Assembly: GCA_964449175.1 (NCBI GenBank)
Contig: CAYUYH010000014.1
Location: 1 to 19,340 of the forward strand
DNA: 19,340 nucleotides
Direction of reading: 5' to 3'
Source: CAYUYH01 sp964449175
Lineage (GTDB): Bacteria; Planctomycetota; Phycisphaerae; SM23-33
Part shown: positions 1-6,826 of the stretch, piece by piece
How positions within the stretch are numbered: position 1 is the first letter of the stretch
Layout: each line of letters opens with the position of its first letter
Notes under the pieces: generated by a model
What the model saw: the letters and a program-made list of their open reading frames with translations, nothing else
Databases searched by the model: none
What the model was told of the DNA's origin: nothing
Position numbers and translations under genes: made by a program

Positions 1-145
1 CTTCAAGCACTTCCAGGTCGCGCCTGACTGTGCTCTCGGAAACTCCCAACAACTGAACGAGTTCCGCCAGAGACATAAACCCCTTTTCTCCCAGCAGTTG
101 GGCCTCCGTGCCCCGGCGGTCGTCTATGCTCAGTTCGGTCGCCAC
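1..145 (-). CDS. DeoR-family transcriptional regulator, N-terminal part (runs off left edge)
   Basis: The first 48 codons of a DNA-binding repressor are visible; the rest lies beyond base 1. The GTG at 145 is chosen because GAGG sits 6 bases upstream and because the frame gives a typical DeoR helix-turn-helix. This begins RRGTEAQLLGEKGFMSLAEL and ends in VSESTVRRDLEVLE, the recognition helix and family signature. An ATG at 185 lies in another frame and gives no recognisable protein. DeoR proteins normally bind operators near sugar-phosphate or catabolic genes and respond to a phosphorylated intermediate through a C-terminal domain not seen here. The gene lies downstream of pduS-pduT on the same strand, and DeoR regulators are known in planctomycete BMC loci. 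It has its own promoter, so it need not depend on the pdu transcript. Family is certain; effector and targets are inferred. Confidence 0.85.
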   Translation of the reverse strand, partial: MATELSIDDRRGTEAQLLGEKGFMSLAELVQLLGVSESTVRRDLEVLE

Positions 146-183
146 GATTGGCCTCGCTCATGAGATGGAACGATTCCGACCTC

Positions 184-212
184 ATTATGGCCTAATATAA
201 GCGACCGGTCAA
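184..212 (-). promoter_or_regulatory. Sigma70-type promoter of the deoR gene
   Basis: On the minus strand TTGACC (212-207), a 17-base spacer and CATAAT (189-184) give a near-consensus promoter about 40 bases before the GTG start at 145. The -35 lies in a perfect 8-bp palindrome GACCGGTC (203-210), and ATTATG (184-189) is mirrored by CATAAT (214-219). Either could be an autoregulatory operator. The boxes are read directly; activity is inferred. Confidence 0.6.
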
Positions 213-312
213 TCATAATTCCGGCGAATTGGCAGAGATTTCTGTCAGCCTGTGGCGGGATTATTGCACACGGGGAGGGCTGCGGGTCAGAGAGTCAACG
301 GGAAACGCGGTT

Positions 313-873
313 TCAGATGTACTCGCTGAAGAGTTCTGCGCTTGGGCGGGGTATGACGACCTCGCTGACGAGCAGTCCCCTGCTGCGGACCTCGGCCGCG
401 CCGGCCTGGACGGCGGCGCGCACGTCTGCCACCGTGCCGGTCATCAAGCAGAAGCCCTTGCCGCCCAACGCCATCGCGATGTGGATGCGGAAGAGCTTTA
501 CTTTGGCGGCCTTGGCGGCTGCGTCGGCAGCGGCGATGATGCTCACCCCGCTGAAGCTCTCGATCACGCCGAGCGCCTCCTCCTCGCCTTCGGCCAGCAC
601 GACCGACTGGCCCAGCGCGGGGAAGACCGAAGGGTGGACGTTCGGTATGACGAGCTGGTCGATGATCGCCTCGCCGGCGGCCCCGGCACCGGCCCCCACC
701 GACGACTGCACGTCGCTGACCGTCCCGGCGACCACGATGAAGTACTTGCCCGAGCAGATCGTCCTTGCGACCAGAAGCCGCACCGACGCGGCCTTGAGCA
801 TCTCGTCCTGAACCTGGTAGCCGATGCCGATGCTGGAAAGCTCGACCGCGCCGATGGACTTCGTTGCCGCCAT
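313..873 (-). CDS. pduT: PduT-like tandem BMC-domain shell protein with Fe-S cysteine
   Basis: A 186-residue trimeric shell protein of the BMC-T class, close to the 184 residues of Salmonella PduT. Two BMC domains follow each other: residues 5-92 start GAVELSSIGIGYQ, and about 95-180 start ALGVIESFSGVSIIAAADAA. The segment TICSGKYF places Cys40 where PduT has Cys38, the residue that anchors a [4Fe-4S] cluster at the trimer pore, so an electron conduit through a BMC shell is expected. The C-terminus VVIPRPSAELF also matches PduT. The start at 873 is set by family alignment and an upstream GGACGG. A start at 897 would overlap the pduS stop as ATGA and add eight residues, so it remains possible. 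PduT partners PduS, encoded immediately upstream. No BMC-H or pentamer genes are in view. Confidence 0.9.
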   Translation of the reverse strand: MAATKSIGAVELSSIGIGYQVQDEMLKAASVRLLVARTICSGKYFIVVAGTVSDVQSSVGAGAGAAGEAIIDQLVIPNVHPSVFPALGQSVVLAEGEEEALGVIESFSGVSIIAAADAAAKAAKVKLFRIHIAMALGGKGFCLMTGTVADVRAAVQAGAAEVRSRGLLVSEVVIPRPSAELFSEYI

Positions 874-893
874 GGTTTGTCCGTCCTGCGTGT

Positions 894-2225
894 TCATTTG
901 CTCTCGATCCGTATCATCCCGTCGGCAACCGCGGCCACCACGCCGTCAATCGATGCGTGCACGGGCGCGCCGAGTGCGGGCTTGCCGTTGGTCACGGGCG
1001 GTCGGCCTATCTCCTGGCCGATCTTGACGGCCTGGCCGACCTTCACCGTCGGCTCGCACGGTGCGCCGATGTGCTGCTTGAGCGGGATGGCCACCTTCGC
1101 CGCGGCCAGCCGCTCCGCGCGCAGGGGGCCGACGTTGTTGAAGCCCAGCAGGCCGAGTTTCGTCATCAGCCGCCGCATCGGCGCCTTGCGGTTGCCCATG
1201 TGCATCGCGGGCCGGTCCGGGTTGAACGGCGGGTTCTCCCATCGGCTGCCGGCCTCCATCAGGCGTCGCTTGTTCGTCGCGCAGACGTTCTTAGGGTCCA
1301 GGTCCTCGGGGCAGCTATACAGGCTGCACAGGTTGCACTCGCAGCAGTAGGCCGTGCCGCGGACGTTCATCTCGCCGATGAGCGTGAAGCCCAGGCTGCG
1401 CATCGCCCGGTGCGGCTCGATCGGGTGGCCGAGCAGGTACCGCGGGCACAGCTCGGTGCAGAAGGTGCACTGGTCGCACGCCGCCCGGCCTATGCGTTGG
1501 ATCGCCCGCCAGTCCTGCCGACGCCGGCGGACCACCACGTGGTCGCTGGGCAGCACGATCACGCCGCCGGTGGTCTTGTCGACGACGGCGTTGTGGTCGT
1601 CCTGGAGGGCGCCCATCATCACGCCGCCGACGACGTAGTTGGGGTCTGGAACGGTAGCGCCGCCGGCGGCTGCGACGCACTCAGCCAGCGAGATGCCCAC
1701 CGGCACGCGGAGGGTGACCGGCTCGGCGACGGCCCCGGCGACCGACAAGTATTTGTCGGTGACCGGCTGGGCCGGCGAGTTGGCGACGTTCAGGGCGGTC
1801 TCGACGTTCATCACGACCGCGTTGACGTTCAGCGGGATGCCGCCGGGCGGGACGACACGCCCGAGCACATCGTAGACCAGGATGAACTCGTCGCCGGCGG
1901 GGTAGGCATCCTGGAGCGGCGCTATCTCCATGCCGGCGGAGAGCTTAGGCTGAAGGGCGGCGATCACGTCGCCGTACTTCTCCTTGATGCCGACGATGCC
2001 GCGGGCGGCGCCGGTCAGCTTCATCGCCGCGGCCAGGCCGGCCAGCACGCCGTCGACGTAGGCCTTGAGGACCTCCTTGTCCTTGTGCAGCAGCGGCTCA
2101 CACTCGGCGGCGTTGATGATGACCGTGTCGGCCTTGGCCGACAGCTTCACGTGCGTGGGAAAGCCCGCGCCGCCTGCCCCCACCACGCCGGCGGAGCGAA
2201 CCGTATCGACTGTGATCGCTGACAT
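894..2225 (-). CDS. pduS: PduS-like RnfC-family flavin/iron-sulfur oxidoreductase
   Basis: A 443-residue protein with the full RnfC/PduS layout. A glycine-rich nucleotide/flavin-binding start GVVGAGGAGFPTHVKL lies at 13-28, with NAAECEPLL at 38-46. A soluble-ligand-binding middle region follows. Two ferredoxin-type cysteine clusters follow: C250-x2-C253-x2-C256-x3-C260-P, and a cysteine-rich set C294/C295-C297-C300-C305-P. A C-terminal barrel-sandwich segment IPLKQHIGAPCEPTVKVGQ comes last. In Pdu compartments PduS is described as a cobalamin reductase that binds PduT; other BMC loci carry it as a general electron-transfer unit. Here it is first in the minus-strand operon and overlaps the pduT region. 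No cobalamin-dependent diol dehydratase is seen in the window, so the electron acceptor is open. The start ATG at 2225 has only a weak, close AGGA. Confidence 0.93.
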   Translation of the reverse strand: MSAITVDTVRSAGVVGAGGAGFPTHVKLSAKADTVIINAAECEPLLHKDKEVLKAYVDGVLAGLAAAMKLTGAARGIVGIKEKYGDVIAALQPKLSAGMEIAPLQDAYPAGDEFILVYDVLGRVVPPGGIPLNVNAVVMNVETALNVANSPAQPVTDKYLSVAGAVAEPVTLRVPVGISLAECVAAAGGATVPDPNYVVGGVMMGALQDDHNAVVDKTTGGVIVLPSDHVVVRRRRQDWRAIQRIGRAACDQCTFCTELCPRYLLGHPIEPHRAMRSLGFTLIGEMNVRGTAYCCECNLCSLYSCPEDLDPKNVCATNKRRLMEAGSRWENPPFNPDRPAMHMGNRKAPMRRLMTKLGLLGFNNVGPLRAERLAAAKVAIPLKQHIGAPCEPTVKVGQAVKIGQEIGRPPVTNGKPALGAPVHASIDGVVAAVADGMIRIESK

Positions 2226-2271
2226 ATCCTATCTACCCGCGCCCGCGTCGGGCGCACCGATTCGTTACCCG

Positions 2272-2300
2272 TGTATAGCGAAACCGCCCCGGCCAAACAA
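2272..2300 (-). promoter_or_regulatory. Candidate pduS-pduT promoter
   Basis: On the minus strand TTGTTT (2300-2295), 17 bases and TATACA (2277-2272) stand about 47 bases before the pduS start. Each box is a moderate match to sigma70-type consensus. The -35 box overlaps an inverted repeat at 2292-2311, as expected for a repressed promoter. Seen directly; function inferred. Confidence 0.4.
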
Positions 2301-2311
2301 GATGGTTTGGC
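2292..2311. promoter_or_regulatory. Inverted repeat, candidate operator between pduS and larA
   Basis: GCCAAAC (2292-2298) and GTTTGGC (2305-2311) form a perfect 7-bp inverted repeat around a 6-base centre. They are nested inside a longer imperfect pairing of CCGCCC at about 2285 with GGGCGG at about 2317-2322. The repeat covers the predicted pduS -35 box and lies about 20 bases from the larA -35 region. A DeoR-type repressor site is a reasonable guess, but an RNA hairpin in the larA upstream region cannot be excluded. Confidence 0.4.
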
Positions 2312-2331
2312 TCACCGGGCGGCGATGGGCT

Positions 2332-2360
2332 TTGCGCGGCGCGGGCGAATCTGCTAGACT
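2332..2360 (+). promoter_or_regulatory. Candidate larA promoter
   Basis: TTGCGC (2332-2337), 17 bases and TAGACT (2355-2360) lie 30 bases before the larA start. The -10 hexamer is identical to the one in the strong purA promoter of this window. The -35 is weak, which fits an activated or repressed promoter. Confidence 0.4.
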
Positions 2361-2389
2361 TACCGGGCGAACTCGAACCGGGAGCGGAC

Positions 2390-3694
2390 ATGAGCAAGAC
2401 CAAGACAGTGCGGATGCTGTACGGGCGTGATGGGATCGAGCTGACCGTGCCGGCGAACGCAGCCGTGCTGGAGGGCCAGCACATGCCGGCGAATCCCGAC
2501 CCGATCGGGGCGGTCAGGCGGGCGCTGGCGTCGCCGATCGGCTCGCCGCCGCTGGCGGAGATCGTCGCGGCGAAGCGGCCGAAGACGGTGGCCATCACCA
2601 TCTCCGACATCACCCGCCCCGTGCCGAACAAGCAGTTCCTCCCGGCGATGCTGGACGTGCTGAACGCCGCGGGCGTGGCCGACGCGCAGGTCGTCATCAT
2701 CATCGGCACCGGACTGCACCGCTCGAGCACGTCCGAGGAGCGCGAGACCATCCTGGGGGCCGACCTGCTGCGGCGGCTGGAGGTGATCGACCACAACGCG
2801 CACGACCCGGCCACCGTCGTGAAGGTCAGCGACGACCCGCCGGTGAGCGTCTGCCGCCGGTTCGCCGCCGCCGACCTGCGGATCGTGACCGGCTACATCG
2901 AGCCGCACTTCATGGCCGGGTTTTCCGGCGGGCGCAAGGGCGTCTGCCCCGCCCTGGTGGACCTGGCGACGGTGCAGCGCTTCCACGGCTACAAGACGCT
3001 CGCCCACCCCAAGGCCGAGAACGGCATCCTCGACGGCAATCCCTGCCACGAGATCGCGCTGAAGGTGGCCAAGGCCGTCGGGGTGGACTTCCTGTTCAAC
3101 GTGACGATCACGCGCGACCGCAAGCTGGCCGGCGTGTACTGCGGCGACCTGGAGGCGGCGCACCTGGCCGGCTGCCGCGAGGTGGCCAAGTGGACCACGG
3201 CTGAGGTGGACGCGCCGTTCGACCTGGTCGTGACCAACGGCGGCGGCTATCCGCTGGACGAGACGTTCTACCAGACCGGCAAGGGCATGTGCACGGCCAT
3301 GCCGGCGCTCGGCGGCAACTCGACGCTCCTGATCGCCTCGCACTGCGGCGAGAAGCTCGGCTCGAAGGCGTTCACCGATCTGATGCTGCGATACGACAAC
3401 GACTGGCAGCGGTTCTTAGCCGACATCGCCGCCACCGACACCACCGAGCACGACCAGTGGGGCTATCAGATGCACGCCAAGCTGCTGGCCCTGATCGGGC
3501 GCGAGCGGCTGAGGCTCGTCAGCGACGGGATCGACGCCGAGATGCAGAAGCACATCACGGTCAATCCCGTGCTGGGCTCCGGCGACGCGCAGCAGCGGAC
3601 CCAGCGGGCGATTGATGAATTCCTGGCCGCACACGACGGCGCGCGGATGGCCGTCATCCCCGACGGGCCGTATACGATGCTCAAGAGGCGTTGA
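2390..3694 (+). CDS. larA: Nickel-dependent lactate racemase family protein (LarA)
   Basis: A 434-residue LarA/DUF2088 enzyme. LarA interconverts D- and L-lactate with a nickel-pincer nucleotide bound to a lysine; homologues act on other 2-hydroxyacids. The catalytic set of Lactobacillus plantarum LarA can be traced: Asp73 and Arg76 in SDITRPVP, His110 in GTGLH, His173 and Lys183 in EPHFMAGFSGGRK, His199 in QRFHGYKT, and Lys298 in FYQTGKGM. Lys183 is the cofactor-attachment lysine. The ATG has GGGAG five bases upstream. The gene is divergent from pduS, suggesting that the BMC-linked pathway handles a hydroxyacid such as lactate. The cofactor genes larB, larC and larE are not in the window. 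Family and catalytic competence are well supported; the exact substrate is not. Confidence 0.92.
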   Translation: MSKTKTVRMLYGRDGIELTVPANAAVLEGQHMPANPDPIGAVRRALASPIGSPPLAEIVAAKRPKTVAITISDITRPVPNKQFLPAMLDVLNAAGVADAQVVIIIGTGLHRSSTSEERETILGADLLRRLEVIDHNAHDPATVVKVSDDPPVSVCRRFAAADLRIVTGYIEPHFMAGFSGGRKGVCPALVDLATVQRFHGYKTLAHPKAENGILDGNPCHEIALKVAKAVGVDFLFNVTITRDRKLAGVYCGDLEAAHLAGCREVAKWTTAEVDAPFDLVVTNGGGYPLDETFYQTGKGMCTAMPALGGNSTLLIASHCGEKLGSKAFTDLMLRYDNDWQRFLADIAATDTTEHDQWGYQMHAKLLALIGRERLRLVSDGIDAEMQKHITVNPVLGSGDAQQRTQRAIDEFLAAHDGARMAVIPDGPYTMLKRR

Positions 3695-3699
3695 TTCGT

Positions 3700-3739
3700 T
3701 AACTGGTTGACTGGTTAGTTGGTCAATTGGTCACATTGT
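3700..3739. repeat. Degenerate octamer tandem repeat
   Basis: Five consecutive 8-base units follow the larA stop: TAACTGGT, TGACTGGT, TAGTTGGT, CAATTGGT and the more diverged CACATTGT. The region is AT-richer than its surroundings and has no coding character. It is the first part of the 196-base convergent spacer between larA and uppS. Confidence 0.7.
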
Positions 3740-3742
3740 AGG

Positions 3743-3795
3743 GCGTGCAACTTGCCGGAGGCCCGGCGTAGCCTTGGCGAAGCCGGGTTGCACGC
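3743..3795. repeat. Long inverted repeat in the larA/uppS convergent spacer
   Basis: GCGTGCAAC (3743-3751) is mirrored perfectly by GTTGCACGC (3787-3795). Inside, CCCGGC (3762-3767) can pair with GCCGGG (3782-3787). A stable hairpin could form on either strand and end both convergent transcripts, but no T-run follows, so a classical intrinsic terminator is not shown. It may also be a dispersed palindromic element. Confidence 0.55.
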
Positions 3796-3853
3796 GGAAC
3801 GGGCAGTCAGGCGGTGGTCCCCAATTCGCCCAGACGGGCGGCCGCATGGCCGT

Positions 3854-3888
3854 AATCCGCATTCCGCAATTCGCAATCCACAATCCGC
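3854..3888. repeat. Degenerate heptamer tandem repeat abutting the uppS stop
   Basis: Five 7-base units run head to tail: AATCCGC, ATTCCGC, AATTCGC, AATCCAC and AATCCGC. They end two bases before the uppS stop codon. The pattern resembles short tandemly repeated heptamers found between genes in some bacteria. There is no spacer structure and no coding sense. Confidence 0.75.
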
Positions 3889-3890
3889 GA

Positions 3891-4664
3891 TTACGTCTTC
3901 TCTTCCTCGAGTCCGCCGAAGCGGCGGTGTCTGCCAGCGTAATCGACGATGGCCTTGCGGAACTCAGCCTCGTCGAAGTCCGGCCAGTATACGTCCGTCA
4001 CGTAGAACTCCGCGTACGACACCTGCCACAGCAGGAAGTTCGACAGCCGGAACTCGCCGGACGTCCGGACCACCAGGTCGGGGTCGGGCACGCCGTCGGT
4101 GTCGAGCGCGGCGGAGATGGCGGCCTCGTCTATCTGATCGGCCGCGAGCTTGCCGGCGGCGGCATCGGCGGCGATCTTACGCATCGCGTCGGTCATCTCC
4201 GCACGCGAGCCGTAGTTCAGCGCCAGACACAGGAACATGCCCGTGTTGGTCGAGCTTTCCTTGGTGGAGTGGTCCAGCTCGCCCAATACGCTGGGCGGCA
4301 GGCCGTCGCGGCGGCCAAGGTGGCGCAGGCGGACGTTGTGGGCCATCACGGTCGGGCGCTCGCTGACCAGGTACCGCGCGTAAAGGTGCATCAGCGTGCT
4401 GATTTCCTTGGCCGGGCGGCTCCAGTTCTCGATTGAGAAGCTGTACAGCGTCAGCGCGTCCAGGCCCAGCCGGGCGGCCTCGGTCACGATGCGGCGGACC
4501 ATCTTCGCGCCGGCCTCGTGACCGGCGGCGCGGGGCAGCCCGCGGGCGTTGGCCCAGCGCCCGTTGCCGTCCATGATGATCGCCACCGACCGCGGGATGC
4601 GGTCGTCCGGCACGCCGAGCGAGGCCCTCGCCGCGGCGACGGCTGGCGGGGAGATGTCGGCCAT
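3891..4664 (-). CDS. uppS: Isoprenyl (undecaprenyl) diphosphate synthase
   Basis: A 257-residue cis-prenyltransferase that extends farnesyl diphosphate with isopentenyl diphosphate to make the C55 lipid carrier for peptidoglycan and glycan export. SVAIIMDGNGRWA carries the catalytic Asp32. LYSFSIENWSRP (73-84) and RTSGEFRLSNFLLWQ (200-214) form the diphosphate- and substrate-binding walls, and the length is typical. The ATG at 4664 shares its A with the purA TGA, indicating translational coupling. An in-frame extension upstream to 4859 lies wholly inside purA and has no family similarity. The usual neighbour cdsA is missing; the gene is last in a two-gene purA-uppS unit. Confidence 0.96.
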   Translation of the reverse strand: MADISPPAVAAARASLGVPDDRIPRSVAIIMDGNGRWANARGLPRAAGHEAGAKMVRRIVTEAARLGLDALTLYSFSIENWSRPAKEISTLMHLYARYLVSERPTVMAHNVRLRHLGRRDGLPPSVLGELDHSTKESSTNTGMFLCLALNYGSRAEMTDAMRKIAADAAAGKLAADQIDEAAISAALDTDGVPDPDLVVRTSGEFRLSNFLLWQVSYAEFYVTDVYWPDFDEAEFRKAIVDYAGRHRRFGGLEEEKT

Positions 4665-5977
4665 CAGGCCAGGTCCTTGAGCTTGGTGCGGTGCACGAGT
4701 GTCTGTTCGCGGTCCGGCCCGACGCTGATCAGCCCGATGGGCCGACTCACCAGCTCTTCCAGGCGAATGACGTATGCCCTCGCCTCGGCCGGCAGGTCGG
4801 CGAACTTGCGCACGCCGCCGATCGGGGCGGTCCAGGCGGGGCGGTCCTCGTAAACGCACTTCACGCGGTCCAGCGGCAGCGACGGGTCGTATTGGCCGTA
4901 GGCCTGGCCGTCCAGCTCGTAGCCGACGCAGATGCGGAACGTCTCGACCTCGCCGGGCCCGTCCATCAGCAGCATCAGCGCCAGCTCATCCGCGCCCGAC
5001 AGGTCGGCGGCGTAGCGGACGGCCAGGGCGTCGAACCAGCCGCAGCGGCGAGGCCGGCCCGTCGTCGTGCCGAACTCCTTGCCGCGGGTGCGGAGCGCGT
5101 CGCCGATGGCGTTGTCCTGCTCGGTGGGGAACGGCCCGGCGCCCACGCGCGAGGTGTAGCTTTTGGCCACGCCGACGACGTACCCGACGGCCGAGGGGGG
5201 AATGCCCGCCCCCGAGGGGATGCCGCAAGCGGTCACCGACGAACTGGTGACGAAGGGGTAGGTGCCGTGGTCGATGTCGAGCATCGTGCCCTGCCCGCCC
5301 TCGAACAGGATGCGCTTGTTGGCGGCGACGGCAGCCCGCAGGATCGAGCCGGTGTCGCACACCATCGGCGCCAACCGTCGGCCGTAGGCGGCGAACTCGT
5401 CGGCGATTGCCCCGGCGTCCAGCGCCTCGCCGCCGTAGACGGCGCCGATCAGCTTGTTCTTGAAGGCCACGATCCGGGCGACCTTCTCGCGGAGCTTCGC
5501 CTCGTCGGTCAGGTCGCCGACGCGGATGGCCGTCGTGCGCGAGGCCTTGTCGGCATAGCACGGGCCGATGCCTCGCCCGGTCGTGCCGATCTTCGCGCCG
5601 TTGGCGAGCATCTGTTCGCTCAGCCTGTCCTGGAGGCGGTGGTACGGCATGACCACGTGGGCGGTGGCGCTGATGCGGAGGTTTTCCGGCCTGACGGAGA
5701 TGCCGCGGGCGGCCAGGCCGTCGATCTCTTCCAGGGCCACGGCCGGGTCGAACGCCACGCCGTTGCCGACGACGTTGATCACGCCGGCGTTGAGGATCCC
5801 GCACGGGATCAGATGCATGGCGTACTTCTCGCCGGCGATGCTGACGCTGTGGCCCGCGTTGGCTCCGCCGCAGTATCGCACGACGTAGTCGCACTCCCCG
5901 GCCAGGGCGTCCACCACCTTGCCCTTGCCCTCGTCGCCCCACTGAAGCCCGATGACTGTAACGTTCCCGCCGCCCAT
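4664..5977 (-). CDS. purA: Adenylosuccinate synthetase
   Basis: A 437-residue enzyme that joins IMP and aspartate using GTP, the first committed step to AMP. The P-loop-like LQWGDEGKGKVVD has the catalytic Asp15, NAGHSV has His43, TTGRGIGPCYADK binds IMP, and EGGQGTMLDIDHGTYPFV and GVAKSYTSRVGAGPFPTE are family signatures. The start at 5977 is preferred over in-frame upstream codons to 6202. It is where family similarity begins, and the upstream stretch contains the promoter. A GAGG lies ten bases upstream. The gene is followed by uppS with a one-base overlap. Confidence 0.97.
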   Translation of the reverse strand: MGGGNVTVIGLQWGDEGKGKVVDALAGECDYVVRYCGGANAGHSVSIAGEKYAMHLIPCGILNAGVINVVGNGVAFDPAVALEEIDGLAARGISVRPENLRISATAHVVMPYHRLQDRLSEQMLANGAKIGTTGRGIGPCYADKASRTTAIRVGDLTDEAKLREKVARIVAFKNKLIGAVYGGEALDAGAIADEFAAYGRRLAPMVCDTGSILRAAVAANKRILFEGGQGTMLDIDHGTYPFVTSSSVTACGIPSGAGIPPSAVGYVVGVAKSYTSRVGAGPFPTEQDNAIGDALRTRGKEFGTTTGRPRRCGWFDALAVRYAADLSGADELALMLLMDGPGEVETFRICVGYELDGQAYGQYDPSLPLDRVKCVYEDRPAWTAPIGGVRKFADLPAEARAYVIRLEELVSRPIGLISVGPDREQTLVHRTKLKDLA

Positions 5978-6021
5978 CAGAACACCGCCTCTCGGAATCC
6001 GGCCACAAGGCCAACCCGACC

Positions 6022-6049
6022 AGTCTAGCCTGCCGGGCCGACCTGTCAA
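6022..6049 (-). promoter_or_regulatory. Sigma70-type promoter of purA-uppS
   Basis: On the minus strand a consensus TTGACA (6049-6044), 16 bases and TAGACT (6027-6022) lie 45 bases before the purA ATG. This is the best housekeeping promoter in the window and sets a leader of roughly 35-40 bases, too short for a purine riboswitch. Confidence 0.75.
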
Positions 6050-6155
6050 GACAACTGCCGGCGTGGGGGGGAGAATCAGCCGCAGTGCACGCGGCGGCGG
6101 GCAGACCAGGGCCGAGCACGGCTTGGGGGCGGCCCCAGACCGTGTCCCGCCGCCA

Positions 6156-6198
6156 CGAGGGCAGGATGCCCTCGCCACGCGCGGGCGAGACGCCCGCG
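6156..6198. repeat. Two hairpin units with 24-base period (REP-like)
   Basis: CGAGGGC-aggat-GCCCTCG (6156-6174) and CGCGGGC-gagac-GCCCGCG (6180-6198) are perfect 7-bp stems with 5-base loops. They start exactly 24 bases apart and are linked by CCACG-like joints. The array lies just downstream of the TPR gene stop at 6209 and upstream of purA. It could protect or end the upstream transcript; the family resemblance to dispersed GC-rich palindromes is my inference. The remaining 5978-6208 holds only the purA promoter. Confidence 0.7.
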
Positions 6199-6208
6199 AC
6201 ACGATTGC

Positions 6209-6826
6209 TCAGGGGCTGGGGCAGGCGGCGAGGAGCTGGGTGGCGCGGGCGTTGGCGGGCTCGAGTGCGAGGACGGCCTGGATGTGGCGCCGGGCCTGGT
6301 CGGCTCGGCCGGCCCTGGCGTCGATCTCGGCGAGTATCAGCATGGCCTCAGTCCCGCCGGGGTTGGTCGCCAGATGCGCCTCGGCCGCTGCGCGGACCGG
6401 CTCAAAGTCCCCGTCGCGGCGGGCCAGCTCGTAGAGCCCTTCGATCGCGGCGAGGTTCCCGCCGTCGATCGCCAGGCAGGTGAGGTAGCTGCTGTGGGCG
6501 TTGTCCAGCTCCCCGGCGCGGGCGGCTGCGCGGGCTAGCCCTTCGTGCGCGCGGGCGCAGTTGGGGTCCTTGGCCAGGGCGTCGTCGAAGTACCGCCGGG
6601 CGAGGTCGAGGCGCCCGTCGGCCAGGGCGACGGCGCCCAGGCCCGCCAGCGGCATGGCCTGGTCGCCGGCCAGCCCGGCCGCCTGGGCGTATCGCTCTGC
6701 CGCTCGCTCCAGGTCGCCGACGGCGAGGTAGCAGTCGCCCAGCTCCATGCACACCCCGCAATGCTGCGTCGTGCCGGGCATGGCGGCCTGGGCGGCCTGT
6801 CCGGTCGCGGGTCCTACGCCTGCCAT
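6209..6826 (-). CDS. Tetratricopeptide repeat protein
   Basis: A 205-residue alpha-helical repeat protein with about five TPR units: CMELGDCYLAVGDLERAAERY (about 26-46, written in part), PLAGLGAVALADGRLDLARR (59-78), ARAHEGLARAAARAGELDNA (91-110), a less regular unit about 125-155, and MLILAEIDARAGRADQARRH (162-181). No signal peptide or catalytic domain is present, so it is probably a cytoplasmic scaffold. The start at 6826 has a strong GGGAGGTG at good spacing and overlaps the end of the glycosyltransferase gene by 13 bases. It is last in a three-gene cassette downstream of fliS, suggesting a helper role for glycosyltransferases acting on flagellin. A longer upstream reading in the same frame is discarded because it lies over the glycosyltransferase. 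Confidence 0.85.
   Translation of the reverse strand: MAGVGPATGQAAQAAMPGTTQHCGVCMELGDCYLAVGDLERAAERYAQAAGLAGDQAMPLAGLGAVALADGRLDLARRYFDDALAKDPNCARAHEGLARAAARAGELDNAHSSYLTCLAIDGGNLAAIEGLYELARRDGDFEPVRAAAEAHLATNPGGTEAMLILAEIDARAGRADQARRHIQAVLALEPANARATQLLAACPSP

Noticed and set aside
864..2222. Long plus-strand open frame opposite pduS
   Set aside because: It is antisense to a gene with clear Fe-S and flavin motifs, has an Arg/His/Val-biased composition typical of the complement of high-GC genes, and no ribosome site.
3700..3888. CRISPR array or attachment site
   Set aside because: Units are 7-8 bases, adjacent and degenerate, with no spacers; no integrase or cas gene is nearby.
4691..6028. 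Long plus-strand open frame opposite purA
   Set aside because: Composition is a shadow of purA codons; no family motif, and purA is unmistakable.
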